A stretch of DNA of 46,365 nt from JBEBXQ01 sp040391535 (GTDB lineage Bacteria > Bacteroidota > Bacteroidia > Cytophagales > Spirosomataceae), in the NCBI GenBank assembly GCA_040391535.1, contig JBEBXQ010000021.1, positions 1 through 46,365 of the forward strand. Reading direction: 5' to 3'. This document shows, piece by piece, positions 17,778-26,788 of the stretch; the stretch's first letter is position 1; every line of letters begins with the position of its first letter. A program made the position numbers and the translations under genes. Under the pieces are notes generated by a model, which was not told where the DNA came from, ran no database searches, and saw only the letters and a list, made by a program, of their open reading frames with translations.

Positions 17778-18404
17778 ATGAATGAGAAGAAACAGAAATA
17801 CCGGGATTACTTTATTCTGTGTGCGAGAGTATTGATCGCCTGGAATTTCTTTAGCTACGGCTTTGGTAAATTGTCAGGAGGACAATTTGGAATATCAGCT
17901 GCCGAAATGGCAACCCCCGTTCAGGAATTAGGGCTTTTTAAGCTTTCATGGTATCTGTTTGACCACGAACCATTCAAATCATTTATCGGTATTTCACAAA
18001 TAATTGCTTCGCTGCTTTTGTTGTACAATCCGACATTGATTTTCGGAGCGTTACTTTCTGTTCCTATTCTCGCCAATATTCTGATCGTAGATATCACTTA
18101 TATTAAAATGCCCGGTTTTTACTGGCGGCTTTCGTTTTACCTGATTTTGGATTTTTTAATTCTCTGGCATTACAGAGAAAGAGTTATTCCTGCAATCAGA
18201 AGTCTTGTTCTGAGCCTTAAACCCAGGTTTGAATATCCTTTCTGGGCCTATTTGATTTTACCCGTAATGGCCATAGCTCTTGAAATGGCAGGTACTATTC
18301 CGAGGTTATTGACGGGTATGCTCTTCAACCCGACGGAAACATGGAAAGGATTATCTCAGATTCCTGATTTAATTTCAGAGGTTTCAAAACAGATTTTCAG
18401 ATGA
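17778..18404 (+). CDS. DoxX-like inner membrane protein
   Basis: This 208-aa integral membrane protein has about five hydrophobic segments: residues 13-27, 66-82, 88-105, 115-131 and 155-172. The N-terminal block RVLIAWNFFSYGFGKLSGGQFG and the overall layout resemble the DoxX/DoxD-like family, some of whose members belong to quinone-linked oxidoreductase complexes. I see no cofactor motif. It follows GH43 by 31 bp in what looks like the same transcript. Given the nearby cytochrome and cupredoxin proteins, a link to respiratory electron flow is possible but unproven. Confidence 0.7.
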   Translation: MNEKKQKYRDYFILCARVLIAWNFFSYGFGKLSGGQFGISAAEMATPVQELGLFKLSWYLFDHEPFKSFIGISQIIASLLLLYNPTLIFGALLSVPILANILIVDITYIKMPGFYWRLSFYLILDFLILWHYRERVIPAIRSLVLSLKPRFEYPFWAYLILPVMAIALEMAGTIPRLLTGMLFNPTETWKGLSQIPDLISEVSKQIFR

Positions 18405-18893
18405 TAACTTACCTGGAGTAAGGTCTTCTTTACAATCCGGCTTTTGGGTAAAAAAAATAGAGAAGTGTGCTGTATTGCTGATGAATTCATTGGGTATGGT
18501 TTTCTGTAAGGTATTTCATGCTGTCCATCGGTTCAATAAAGAAACTACCTTGCTTTCCCTTTATTTTGTGACACCAGTCCGGTTATTTTGCAGAGAAAAG
18601 GGAACAACCCCAACCACTGCGGTACAATGTGATCCTGCCCGGTTTGTTGAAGTATCCTGTTAAATATTTAGATTTACGTCTGATGTATAATAGGGTTGCG
18701 TAGTTGAACTCTGTTATTGTATGGATGACGTGGATTTGTTTAAATTAAGGTTTATTCACAATAGAGAATTACTTCTTTCTGATGCTGTGGGTAAAGTTAT
18801 TCTCTTGCGGGCTTTTAAGTGAAATAGGATATATGTTCCCAAAAGCAAAGAACATTAGAAAGTTTGCCGACCGAATCTTGTTAACTGAATGAT
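18405..18893. other. 489-bp intergenic region without a convincing gene
   Basis: A weak stem (CTTAC...GTAAG at 18408-18422) just after the DoxX-like gene may terminate it. Short open frames exist (18475-18663, 62 codons, and 18721-18822, about 33 codons). Their translations show no recognisable domain, have no good promoter or start context, and I do not call them genes. The region probably holds the promoter for the cytochrome/dehydrogenase pair at 18894-23458. Confidence 0.5.
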
Positions 18894-20381
18894 ATGATAT
18901 TTGTAATTTTTCAGTCTTCAGACTGGACGTTATTTTTCGGGCGTTTTCACCCGATTCTTGTACATTTTCCGATTGGGTTCTTACTGCTTGGGTTTTTACT
19001 GGAACTTGCCGGAAGATCCGGAAAGGTGGAGGTATCCCGGAGTAGTCTCACGTTCATTTATCTGCTGTCGGCAATTGGGGCCACTTTTGCCTGCATTGCC
19101 GGATATTTGTTATCGCTGAGCGGAGGCTATGAGGAGGAGTTACTGAGCAGTCATATGTGGAGAGGGATAGGTGTTGCGTTGTTTAGCTGGCTGCTTTGGG
19201 CTATAAGGTCCGATCGTTTCGCCGAAAAGCTGAAGAAGGGCTCTGTGCTGGTTACACCACTGCTGGTTTTTCTGGTAATACTGGTCTTTTCGACAGGCCA
19301 TTTGGGGGGAGCCCTTACTCATGGTGACGGGTATGTTTTCCAGTATGCTCCTGAACCTTTCCGTACCTGGTTTGGTGGAGATGAAGCCGGAACAGTTGTT
19401 GAAATCAAGCCACTTGCCAACGTCAGCCAGGCGGTAGTCTACCATGATATAGTACAGCCGATTCTTGATACTAAATGTGTGCAATGCCACGGAGCCAAAA
19501 AAAGTAAAGGTGATTTACGGTTGGATAACCTCAGCCAGATCATGAAAGGAGGGGAAAACGGCATGGTTGTGGAGAAAGGCAAAGGCAAAACCAGCGAGCT
19601 TGTAGCCAGGGCTTTGTTGCCATTGTCGGATGATGGCCATATGCCCCCCAAAGGCAAGCAGCAACTGACCGATGAGCAGATACTGTTGCTGACCTGGTGG
19701 ATTGATAATGGTGCTGATGGTGAAAAGAAAGTGGCTGATTTCGAGGCGGATGAATTGGTAGCAAAAGCATTGGAAGGATTAGGGGAAACGGGTGACGCAG
19801 CTCCGTCGCCAGGGCGTGCATCCGAAACCTTCCTGGCTGCGTTGAATCCGGCTCCGGCTTCAGCGGAAAGCGTAGAAAATCTGAGAAAAGCAGGATTGCT
19901 GGTTTCGACATTAGCTAGCGAAAATAATTGTCTGGAAGTAAGTGCCGTTAATGCGCCTGACTTTTCAGATGAAAAAAGTAAATTATTAGTACAGATTAAA
20001 GATCAGCTCGTCTGGCTGAAACTGGGCCGTACCGGTATTACTGATGAAGCATTGAAAAATATCGGTCAGCTGACCAATCTGACAAAACTGAACCTTGAAT
20101 ACAATGCGGTTTCATCGAAGGGTCTGGAAAATCTGCTTGCTCTTCAGCACCTGGAATACCTGAACGTCATAGGCACAAAGCTGGATGATGCAGGATTGAA
20201 TCAACTGGCGGGTATTAAATCACTGAAACATATTTATATCTGGCAGTCGGGAGTAACGGAATCCGGGCTGGCTGCTATCAGGGAAAAAAGACCTGATCTG
20301 GTGATAACAGGAGGGATGACTGAAAAGGAAGTGGCAGATTTTATTGAAATTGGGAAGAAGGGTACAGATCCTGAAAAATAA
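18894..20381 (+). CDS. Membrane protein with planctomycete-type cytochrome c domain and leucine-rich repeats
   Basis: This 495-aa protein is probably an electron carrier anchored in the inner membrane. Four transmembrane helices lie near residues 18-38, 48-70, 87-103 and 118-141, with conserved-looking His residues (FHPILVHFPIGF and GHLGGALTHGDG). This resembles the DUF2231-type membrane module that precedes such cytochromes. A planctomycete-type cytochrome c domain follows (DIVQPILDTKCVQCHGAKKS), with heme ligands Cys195, Cys198 and His199 and a probable distal Met in GHMPPKGK. A linker and leucine-rich repeats at about 365-475 (ITDEALKNIGQLTNLTKLNL) complete it. The next gene starts 11 bp later and encodes a dehydrogenase/cytochrome c protein, so the two probably act as a redox pair. 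Confidence 0.88.
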   Translation: MIFVIFQSSDWTLFFGRFHPILVHFPIGFLLLGFLLELAGRSGKVEVSRSSLTFIYLLSAIGATFACIAGYLLSLSGGYEEELLSSHMWRGIGVALFSWLLWAIRSDRFAEKLKKGSVLVTPLLVFLVILVFSTGHLGGALTHGDGYVFQYAPEPFRTWFGGDEAGTVVEIKPLANVSQAVVYHDIVQPILDTKCVQCHGAKKSKGDLRLDNLSQIMKGGENGMVVEKGKGKTSELVARALLPLSDDGHMPPKGKQQLTDEQILLLTWWIDNGADGEKKVADFEADELVAKALEGLGETGDAAPSPGRASETFLAALNPAPASAESVENLRKAGLLVSTLASENNCLEVSAVNAPDFSDEKSKLLVQIKDQLVWLKLGRTGITDEALKNIGQLTNLTKLNLEYNAVSSKGLENLLALQHLEYLNVIGTKLDDAGLNQLAGIKSLKHIYIWQSGVTESGLAAIREKRPDLVITGGMTEKEVADFIEIGKKGTDPEK

Positions 20382-20392
20382 CCGGAACAAAA

Positions 20393-23300
20393 ATGATGAT
20401 TTTCAGAATCGGGCTGACCATTGTATTGGCACTGGGATTTACTACCTGCAAAGTTGTCAGGAAAGATACGCATGCAGACATTTCGGATGTTGCTGCCAAT
20501 GAAGAAGTAGCAGCTGCATTAAGGAAGTTTGAAGGAAGAGGTGCGCTTACTGATGATTCGCAGCCCACATCTGCGGTTCAGGCGTTGGCCGGATTTACAT
20601 ATCCTGATGACCTGACCATGGAGCTGGTGTTAGCTGAGCCACTGGTATGTCAGCCATTATTTATGAATTTCGATCACAGAGGCCGTTTGTGGGTAGTGCA
20701 ATATCAGCAATATCCCTATCCCAAAGGATTAAAAGTGATGAGTATTGATGAGCATCTCCGTATCCGGTTCGACAAGATGCCGGAAGCCCCGCCATCAGGT
20801 AGTAAAGGAGCTGATAAAATAACAGTCTATGAAGATACGGACGGAGATGGTCAGTTTGATAAAGCGACTGATGCTGTTACAGGATTAAATATAGCCACAA
20901 GTGTGGTCCTGGGCAGAAAGAAAATATGGGTACTTAATCCACCCTATCTTATCGCTTTTCCGGATACTGATGAAGATGGGATTCCTGATGGGAAACCTGA
21001 GGTGCATTTATCCGGTTTCGGACTTGAGGATACCCATGCGGTGGCTAACAGTTTACGTTGGGGACCTGATGGCTGGCTATATGGCGCTCAGGGAAGTACA
21101 ACAACAGCAACGATCAACTCTGCTGCATCAAAAAATGTGGCCTTTAAAGGACAGGCAATATGGCGGTATCATCCTGATACCCATATTTTTGAAGTATTTG
21201 CTGAAGGTGGGGGAAACACTTTTTATGTAGAAATTGACGATAAGGGCCGGATTTATTCGGGAGATAACGGCTATTCGAGAGGAATGTATTATAAACAGGG
21301 CGGTTACTACCCCAGAAACCTGGATAAGCACGGCCCATACACCAATCCTTATACTTTCGGAAGATTACCAAACATGCCGCTGGAAGGAAAGAATATGCGG
21401 TTTACCCATGCGTGGTTGAAATACCAGGGAGGAAAACTCCCTTTAAAGTATAATAACAAAATAATAGCGGTCAATCCTTTGCAAAGCTTTTTGCAGGTGT
21501 CAAGGTTTGAGGAAAACGGGTCTGGTTTTAAAAATGTAGACGAAGAGATTATCCTGCGTACACAGGACCGCTGGTTCCGGCCTGTGGATATCAAAGCAGG
21601 TCCTGATGGTGCTGTTTATCTGGCTGATTGGTATGACAGCCGTCTTTCCCACGTAGATGCGCGCGACACCTGGCATAAATCCAGTGGGAGAATCTATCGT
21701 CTGAGATCCAAAGAAAATAAGAGCAGTTACCCACCATTTGATTTGTCGAAATATTCTGACGGTCAGTTGATCGGGCTGTTGTCTGACTCTAACCGGTGGT
21801 TCCGGCAACAGGCGCTCAGGATCATCGGAGACCGGAAGGATAAATCGATAATCCCTCAGCTGAAAAAATTATTGATTGAGCAGGACGGACAGCTTGCACT
21901 GGAGGCCTTATGGGCGATTAACCTTACAGGAGATTTTGATGATGGTATTGCCACAATAGGGCTTGCGCATCAGGATCCGTTTGTTCGGATGTGGTCGGTA
22001 AGACTGCTGGGAGATAAAAAGCAGGTTTCGGACGAAGCAGCGGGATTACTTAAAGCCCTGGCAATAAAGGAAACACATCCGGAAGTGAGAAGCCAGTTAG
22101 CATCTTCTGCGAAGCGGATTCCCGTGAATGCGGCTATCGGAATTTTACAGAATCTGTTACAAAATAACGCTGATCAGTCAGATCCGGATATTCCATTGCT
22201 GATATGGTGGGCACTTGAATCTAAGATCGAAAGTAATCCGAAAGAGGTGCTGGCCTTGTTTGACAACACTGCAATCTGGCAAAATCCGATAGTCAGGGAA
22301 ATACTTAGCCGGAATCTTGCACGAAGGTTGATTTTATCGGGTAAGGGAGCGGATCTGGATGTATGCGCGCAACTATTAAAAAAAGTACCGTCGGTGAAAG
22401 ACGGACAGGCCATAATTGCAGGTATTCAGGAAGGGTTAACAGGAAGGCCGTCCATACTTCCTCCGTCTTTACTCTCAGCTATAAAACCTTTTCAGCAGGA
22501 GTTCAGACAAGAGGTACTGTCCATTTCTTTACGTCAAAAAGAGGTATGGGCGGTGGAAGAAGCACTGAGGCTGGTAACCGATCCCGGAACACCTGAAACA
22601 GAAAAGCTGTTGCTGATCGCCATATTAGGGGAAGTAAGAGAGCCTCGTGCAGCAAACGTATTCCTGAACCTGCTGCAGCATAGTTCCGATGACTTAAAGA
22701 AAGCTGCTTTACGGGCATTGCAGTATTTTGAGGAAAAGGAGGTAAGTGAAAAAATAATGCATATTTATCCTCAGGCACTAAGTGGCAATAATGAGTTAAA
22801 ATCAGCTGTTATGTCTTTACTGGTAAGCCGGCCAGTGTGGACCAGGCAATTCCTTGCAGTACTTGAAGAGGGGAAATATATTAGGATGGAGGAAGTGCCG
22901 GACGGGATTATTCAACGACTACTCATCTCAAATGATGCGGATATTGTTAGTTCTGCATCCAGACTATGGCCATCAAAAGCAAGTGCTGATGCCAAAGTGA
23001 AGTTACAGCGAATGGAGGAAGTAAAGCAGCTTCTGAAAAACGGAGAGGGGAACAGAGAGAATGGAAGACTGTTATTTGCCAGTAACTGTGGTGCATGTCA
23101 CAAGTTGTTTAAAGAAGGCGGAAACATCGGTCCTGATCTTACGGGTTATGATCGGCAGAACGAGAATGACATTATTATGAATACGGTAGATCCTGGTGCA
23201 GAAATCAGGGAAGGATATGTATTGTATCAGATAGAGACCAAAGACGGGCGGCATTTGGCAGGTAAATTAACAGGACAAAATGGGGCCAGTTTTATCATTC

Positions 23301-23458
23301 AGTTGATGACAGGAGATTTAGTGACCATTCCGGAGACTCAGATTCTGAAAATGGAAGCACAATCAGTCTCATTAATGCCGGAGGGGTTGCTGGATAATCT
23401 GAAGGATCAGGAGATAAGGGATCTCTTTGCATTTATAAAACAAGCTGATACAAAATAA
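20393..23458 (+). CDS. PVC-type dehydrogenase / HEAT / cytochrome c lipoprotein
   Basis: This 1021-aa exported oxidoreductase-like protein has a lipoprotein-type N-terminus (ALGFTTCKVV). Domains in order are as follows. A glucose/sorbosone-dehydrogenase-like propeller spans about 65-430 (LAEPLVCQPLFMNFDHRGR, the acidic DTDGDGQFD, GPDGAVYLADWYDSRLSH). HEAT repeats span about 445-860. A C-terminal cytochrome c of the Pirellula/Verrucomicrobium type has CGACH (Cys899, Cys902, His903) followed by GNIGPDLTGYDRQNENDII. It is a paralogue of the 10301-13825 protein but has cytochrome c where that one has cupredoxin, and it lacks ThuA. An 11-bp gap to the membrane cytochrome gene implies co-transcription. 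Substrate and cofactor (PQQ or none) are unknown. Confidence 0.9.
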   Translation: MMIFRIGLTIVLALGFTTCKVVRKDTHADISDVAANEEVAAALRKFEGRGALTDDSQPTSAVQALAGFTYPDDLTMELVLAEPLVCQPLFMNFDHRGRLWVVQYQQYPYPKGLKVMSIDEHLRIRFDKMPEAPPSGSKGADKITVYEDTDGDGQFDKATDAVTGLNIATSVVLGRKKIWVLNPPYLIAFPDTDEDGIPDGKPEVHLSGFGLEDTHAVANSLRWGPDGWLYGAQGSTTTATINSAASKNVAFKGQAIWRYHPDTHIFEVFAEGGGNTFYVEIDDKGRIYSGDNGYSRGMYYKQGGYYPRNLDKHGPYTNPYTFGRLPNMPLEGKNMRFTHAWLKYQGGKLPLKYNNKIIAVNPLQSFLQVSRFEENGSGFKNVDEEIILRTQDRWFRPVDIKAGPDGAVYLADWYDSRLSHVDARDTWHKSSGRIYRLRSKENKSSYPPFDLSKYSDGQLIGLLSDSNRWFRQQALRIIGDRKDKSIIPQLKKLLIEQDGQLALEALWAINLTGDFDDGIATIGLAHQDPFVRMWSVRLLGDKKQVSDEAAGLLKALAIKETHPEVRSQLASSAKRIPVNAAIGILQNLLQNNADQSDPDIPLLIWWALESKIESNPKEVLALFDNTAIWQNPIVREILSRNLARRLILSGKGADLDVCAQLLKKVPSVKDGQAIIAGIQEGLTGRPSILPPSLLSAIKPFQQEFRQEVLSISLRQKEVWAVEEALRLVTDPGTPETEKLLLIAILGEVREPRAANVFLNLLQHSSDDLKKAALRALQYFEEKEVSEKIMHIYPQALSGNNELKSAVMSLLVSRPVWTRQFLAVLEEGKYIRMEEVPDGIIQRLLISNDADIVSSASRLWPSKASADAKVKLQRMEEVKQLLKNGEGNRENGRLLFASNCGACHKLFKEGGNIGPDLTGYDRQNENDIIMNTVDPGAEIREGYVLYQIETKDGRHLAGKLTGQNGASFIIQLMTGDLVTIPETQILKMEAQSVSLMPEGLLDNLKDQEIRDLFAFIKQADTK

Positions 23459-23800
23459 AGACAACAGATCAAATGAAACAGGATACCGTTTTGTTAAGCC
23501 TGCACCAGAATGGATACAGGCTTTCTTAGGAGAGGGTATTTAAAGTTTTAAAGTATATAATACTGTTTTTGTAGTCAGGGATAGATTCAGATTTAAAGAA
23601 TAGGCTTAATCAATAACTGTACATCGTAATAATTCAGCATGCTATTGTCATTGCCGATACGTAGTAAAATTGCCTGTGATTATTAAGAATATAGTCAAAA
23701 ATAGAATTTATTAACATCTCAAAAAATGACTTTCGTCAGTTTTGCTATAGTTTGGGTGAGGTGACTATATTGATCAGGATAATAAAGTATAGAGAGATTT
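23459..23800. other. Intergenic region between convergent genes
   Basis: This 342-bp AT-rich stretch separates the dehydrogenase/cytochrome gene from the convergent thioesterase gene. A 7-bp stem (AAGCCTG at 23496-23502 with CAGGCTT at 23517-23523) followed by TCTT may be a weak terminator for the plus-strand operon. I see no coding frame of note. Confidence 0.45.
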
Positions 23801-24238
23801 TTAATTATGTATTTGATAATCAGTGCTTTTTGGTATTAATTTTAATTTTTCTATCATTTCATCAGGTAGAGAAGTCAGCTTTCTTTTTTGTAAATTTATC
23901 CAGGCGCCATCAACATTTACTATAGCCGACAATGTTCCATCACCTCGAAATATTTCGTGTCTGAATGAAAATCTTGAACCGTCCTCCCGTGATCGGGTCA
24001 TTTCGCACGTGACTGAAACGGTGTCACCGGATAAGATTTCCCTGTAGTATACAAGCTCTTCCCTGAATAAAACCGGGCCAATATCATGTTGAGAAAATAC
24101 TGTATCATCCAGGCCTATGCTATTAAGCAGATTTAATCTTGCCTGTGCACCGAAATCGGCATAAGCCGAATGCCTCAAATGGCGGTTGGCATCAATTTGT
24201 GACCATAAAACCGGACCTTCGTAAAATACATTTTTCAT
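23801..24238 (-). CDS. Hot-dog-fold acyl-CoA thioesterase (YbgC/FadM-like)
   Basis: This 145-aa cytoplasmic enzyme probably hydrolyses acyl-CoA thioesters. It shows the 4HBT layout: an N-terminal strand with GPVLWSQIDANRHLRHSAYADFG, where the Asp and following residues correspond to the catalytic DxxxHxxxxxY pattern. The hot-dog helix follows (AQARLNLLNSIG), then beta strands (REILSGDTVSVTCEM, RFSFRHEIFRGDGTLSAIVNVDGAWI). I chose the ATG at 24238 over an upstream TTG at 24247. It is transcribed alone and divergently from the peptidase gene. Confidence 0.85.
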   Translation of the reverse strand: MKNVFYEGPVLWSQIDANRHLRHSAYADFGAQARLNLLNSIGLDDTVFSQHDIGPVLFREELVYYREILSGDTVSVTCEMTRSREDGSRFSFRHEIFRGDGTLSAIVNVDGAWINLQKRKLTSLPDEMIEKLKLIPKSTDYQIHN

Positions 24239-24287
24239 TGCTGACAATTAAGTTGTGTTTTTGTAAGCTGAATTACCGCGTGATTGC

Positions 24288-24295
24288 CAAAAATA
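24288..24295 (-). promoter_or_regulatory. -7 element for the thioesterase gene
   Basis: Read on the minus strand this is TATTTTTG, a perfect TAnnTTTG match, about 50 bases before the ATG at 24238. No good -33 TTTG partner is seen. Confidence 0.45.
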
Positions 24296-24519
24296 AACGG
24301 ATATGCCGGAATATTATAAATCCGGGCCCTGTAAATTAATAAAAAAAGAATGCTGTAGTTAATCTGAAGGTCCGGCAGAACCGTTGATAGCAGCTCTTAT
24401 ACATTCCCGGGCCTTAGTTTATGCTTCCGGCTGCCGGAAGCTTTAGAGGGGATAATTTTCCTGTACTTATAATTTATGTTATTTTCGCTTTTCAAATAAG
24501 TTATCCTTCAACAAATTTC

Positions 24520-26739
24520 ATGCAGGTGAATAAAATAGGTTTATTGTTTATGTTGCTATTGCCGGTATTGTCCTCCGGGCAGAAAAAAGCGGTCACTTTA
24601 GAGGAAATCTATGGGCAAAATTCCGGAGTTTTTGCAACCCGTACTGTGAGTGGTGTTAACTGGATGAAATCAGGGGGGTATTATTCCACTCTGGAGCCGG
24701 GTAAAGTTGTGAAGTATAATATCAGTACAGGCCAGGCCGAAGAAGTTTTGTTTGATCAGGGTATTTCCAGAGTGGAAGGGACTGACAAATTAATAAATAT
24801 TGCGGATTATGAACTTAGTGATGATGAGAACCGACTGTTGTTAACCACAGATCCGGAAGCGATCTACAGACGCAGTTTTAAAGCCGAATATTATGTATTT
24901 GACAGGTCAGCCGGGAAACTGACCCGGCTTTCAGATAAAGGGAAGCAGCAGTATGCCACTTTTTCGCCGGATGGAGAGAAAGTAGCATTCGTAAGGGATA
25001 ATAATCTGTTTGTAAAAGATCTGGCAAAGGGTACTGAATCGGCTGTTACTACTGACGGTAAATTTAATCATGTTATTAACGGGGCCGCAGACTGGGTATA
25101 TGAAGAAGAATTTGCATTTGCCAAAGCATTCAGCTGGTCACCGGATGGACAAAAAATCGCCTATTACCGTTTTGATGAGTCGCAGGTGGCGGAGTATAAT
25201 ATGCAGTTATGGGGTGGTTTGTATCCGAATGATTACCGTTTTAAATATCCCAAAGCAGGGGAAGCTAATTCTGTGATAGAAATCAGGGTTTATCATCTTG
25301 AATCAGGAAAGCATGTAAGTATGGAAATCGGTTCAGAAAAAGATATCTATATACCCAGAATGCAATGGACCAAAGATAATAACCTTTTATCCATCACAAG
25401 GATGAACCGTTTACAGAACCAGCGTGATATTATTCATGCTGATGCTGAGACCGGAGCTGCAACAACTGTTCTGACTGAAAAGAGCGAGGCGTATGTGGAT
25501 GCTGATTTTACAGATGACCTGATTTACCTGAAAGACGGCAAACATTTTATTTATTCCAGTGAGCAAAGCGGATTTAAACACCTGTACCTCTATTCCATGA
25601 CAGGAGAGCTGGTCCGGCAACTCACTTCAGGGGACTGGGAAGTATCAGCACTGGAAGGGATTGATGAAAAAAAGCAGATGATTTATTTTATATCTACGGG
25701 TATTTCACCGCTCGAGAGACATTTTTATAGCCTGGATATCGCAGAACCTAAAAAGAAATCAAAAAAGTACATTGCTCCGCAGCCAAAACGACTCTCCGAA
25801 AAGCCGGGCACAAACAGTGTTTTGCTTAATCAGGATTTTACTTACTATCTCGAATATAATTCTTCAGCGACCACGCCTCCGCTGGTCCGTTTAAGGAAAG
25901 CACCGGAAGGGGAAGTCGTAAGGATACTGGAAGACAATAAAGCACTGGCCGAAAAAGCAAAAGAATATAATATTGTATTTCCTGAATTTTTTCAGTTCAA
26001 AACGACATTCGGAGATAGTCTTAACGGGTGGATGCTTAAGCCTTCTGATTTTAATCCTGATAAAAAATACCCGGTGCTGATGTTTGTATATGGAGGTCCC
26101 GGTTCACAAACCGTAGCCAATAGCTGGGGAGGCCGCGATTTTTACTGGTACCAGATGCTGCTTAGCAAAGGCTACATGGTAGTATCGATCGATAACAGAG
26201 GTACGGGTGGCCGGGGGGCTGCATTTCGTCAGGTGACTTACGGAGAACTTGGAAAACTGGAAACACTGGATCAGATGGAAGGTGCAAAATACCTGGGCGG
26301 ACTTTCCTATATTGATAAAAACCGTATCGGTATCTGGGGGTGGAGCTATGGTGGTTATATGTCTTCCCTGTGCATGACAGTGGGAGCGGAGTATTTCAAA
26401 ACGGGTATAGCAGTTGCCCCTGTGACAACCTGGAGATACTATGATACCATTTATACGGAAAGGTTTCTGAAGCGCCCTCAGGATAACCCTACCGGTTATG
26501 ATGATAATTCACCGATCAATCATGCCGGTAAACTGAAAGGAAATTTTCTGCTCGTTCACGGGACGGCCGATGATAATGTGCATTTTCAGAATGCAGTGGA
26601 TTTTACAGATGCGCTGATCAAAGCCGGTAAACAATTTGATTCTTTCTATTACCCTAATAAAAACCATGGTATCGGCGGAATGCAAACCCGATATCATTTA
26701 TATCAGATGATGACCCGTTATCTGGAAGAAAATCTGTAA
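24520..26739 (+). CDS. S9B dipeptidyl-peptidase IV-like serine peptidase
   Basis: This exported peptidase removes N-terminal dipeptides, typically X-Pro, from peptides. I place the start at the ATG at 24520, which gives a clean signal peptide (IGLLFMLLLPVLSSGQ); a frame open from 24421 would add 33 residues with no function. The N-terminal beta-propeller (about 40-470) contains the double-Glu motif that grips the substrate amino group (WVYEEEFAFAKAF, Glu195-197). The C-terminal alpha/beta hydrolase domain has the triad Ser609 (GWSYGG), Asp684 (HGTADDNVHF) and His716 (NKNHGIGG). At 739 aa it is full length. It appears to be a stand-alone gene. Confidence 0.95.
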   Translation: MQVNKIGLLFMLLLPVLSSGQKKAVTLEEIYGQNSGVFATRTVSGVNWMKSGGYYSTLEPGKVVKYNISTGQAEEVLFDQGISRVEGTDKLINIADYELSDDENRLLLTTDPEAIYRRSFKAEYYVFDRSAGKLTRLSDKGKQQYATFSPDGEKVAFVRDNNLFVKDLAKGTESAVTTDGKFNHVINGAADWVYEEEFAFAKAFSWSPDGQKIAYYRFDESQVAEYNMQLWGGLYPNDYRFKYPKAGEANSVIEIRVYHLESGKHVSMEIGSEKDIYIPRMQWTKDNNLLSITRMNRLQNQRDIIHADAETGAATTVLTEKSEAYVDADFTDDLIYLKDGKHFIYSSEQSGFKHLYLYSMTGELVRQLTSGDWEVSALEGIDEKKQMIYFISTGISPLERHFYSLDIAEPKKKSKKYIAPQPKRLSEKPGTNSVLLNQDFTYYLEYNSSATTPPLVRLRKAPEGEVVRILEDNKALAEKAKEYNIVFPEFFQFKTTFGDSLNGWMLKPSDFNPDKKYPVLMFVYGGPGSQTVANSWGGRDFYWYQMLLSKGYMVVSIDNRGTGGRGAAFRQVTYGELGKLETLDQMEGAKYLGGLSYIDKNRIGIWGWSYGGYMSSLCMTVGAEYFKTGIAVAPVTTWRYYDTIYTERFLKRPQDNPTGYDDNSPINHAGKLKGNFLLVHGTADDNVHFQNAVDFTDALIKAGKQFDSFYYPNKNHGIGGMQTRYHLYQMMTRYLEENL

Positions 26740-26788
26740 GTTTATTACCGGATGGTCAGTATTAACTAATTCAATCCTCGGTATCTGT

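Noticed and set aside
18475..18663. A 62-codon open frame between the DoxX-like and cytochrome genes
   Set aside because: It has no recognisable domain, a biased Cys/Thr-rich composition, and no promoter or start context.
18721..18822. A short frame of about 33 codons (MDDVDLFKLRF...)
   Set aside because: It is too short and unsupported. It could be a fragment, but nothing identifies it.
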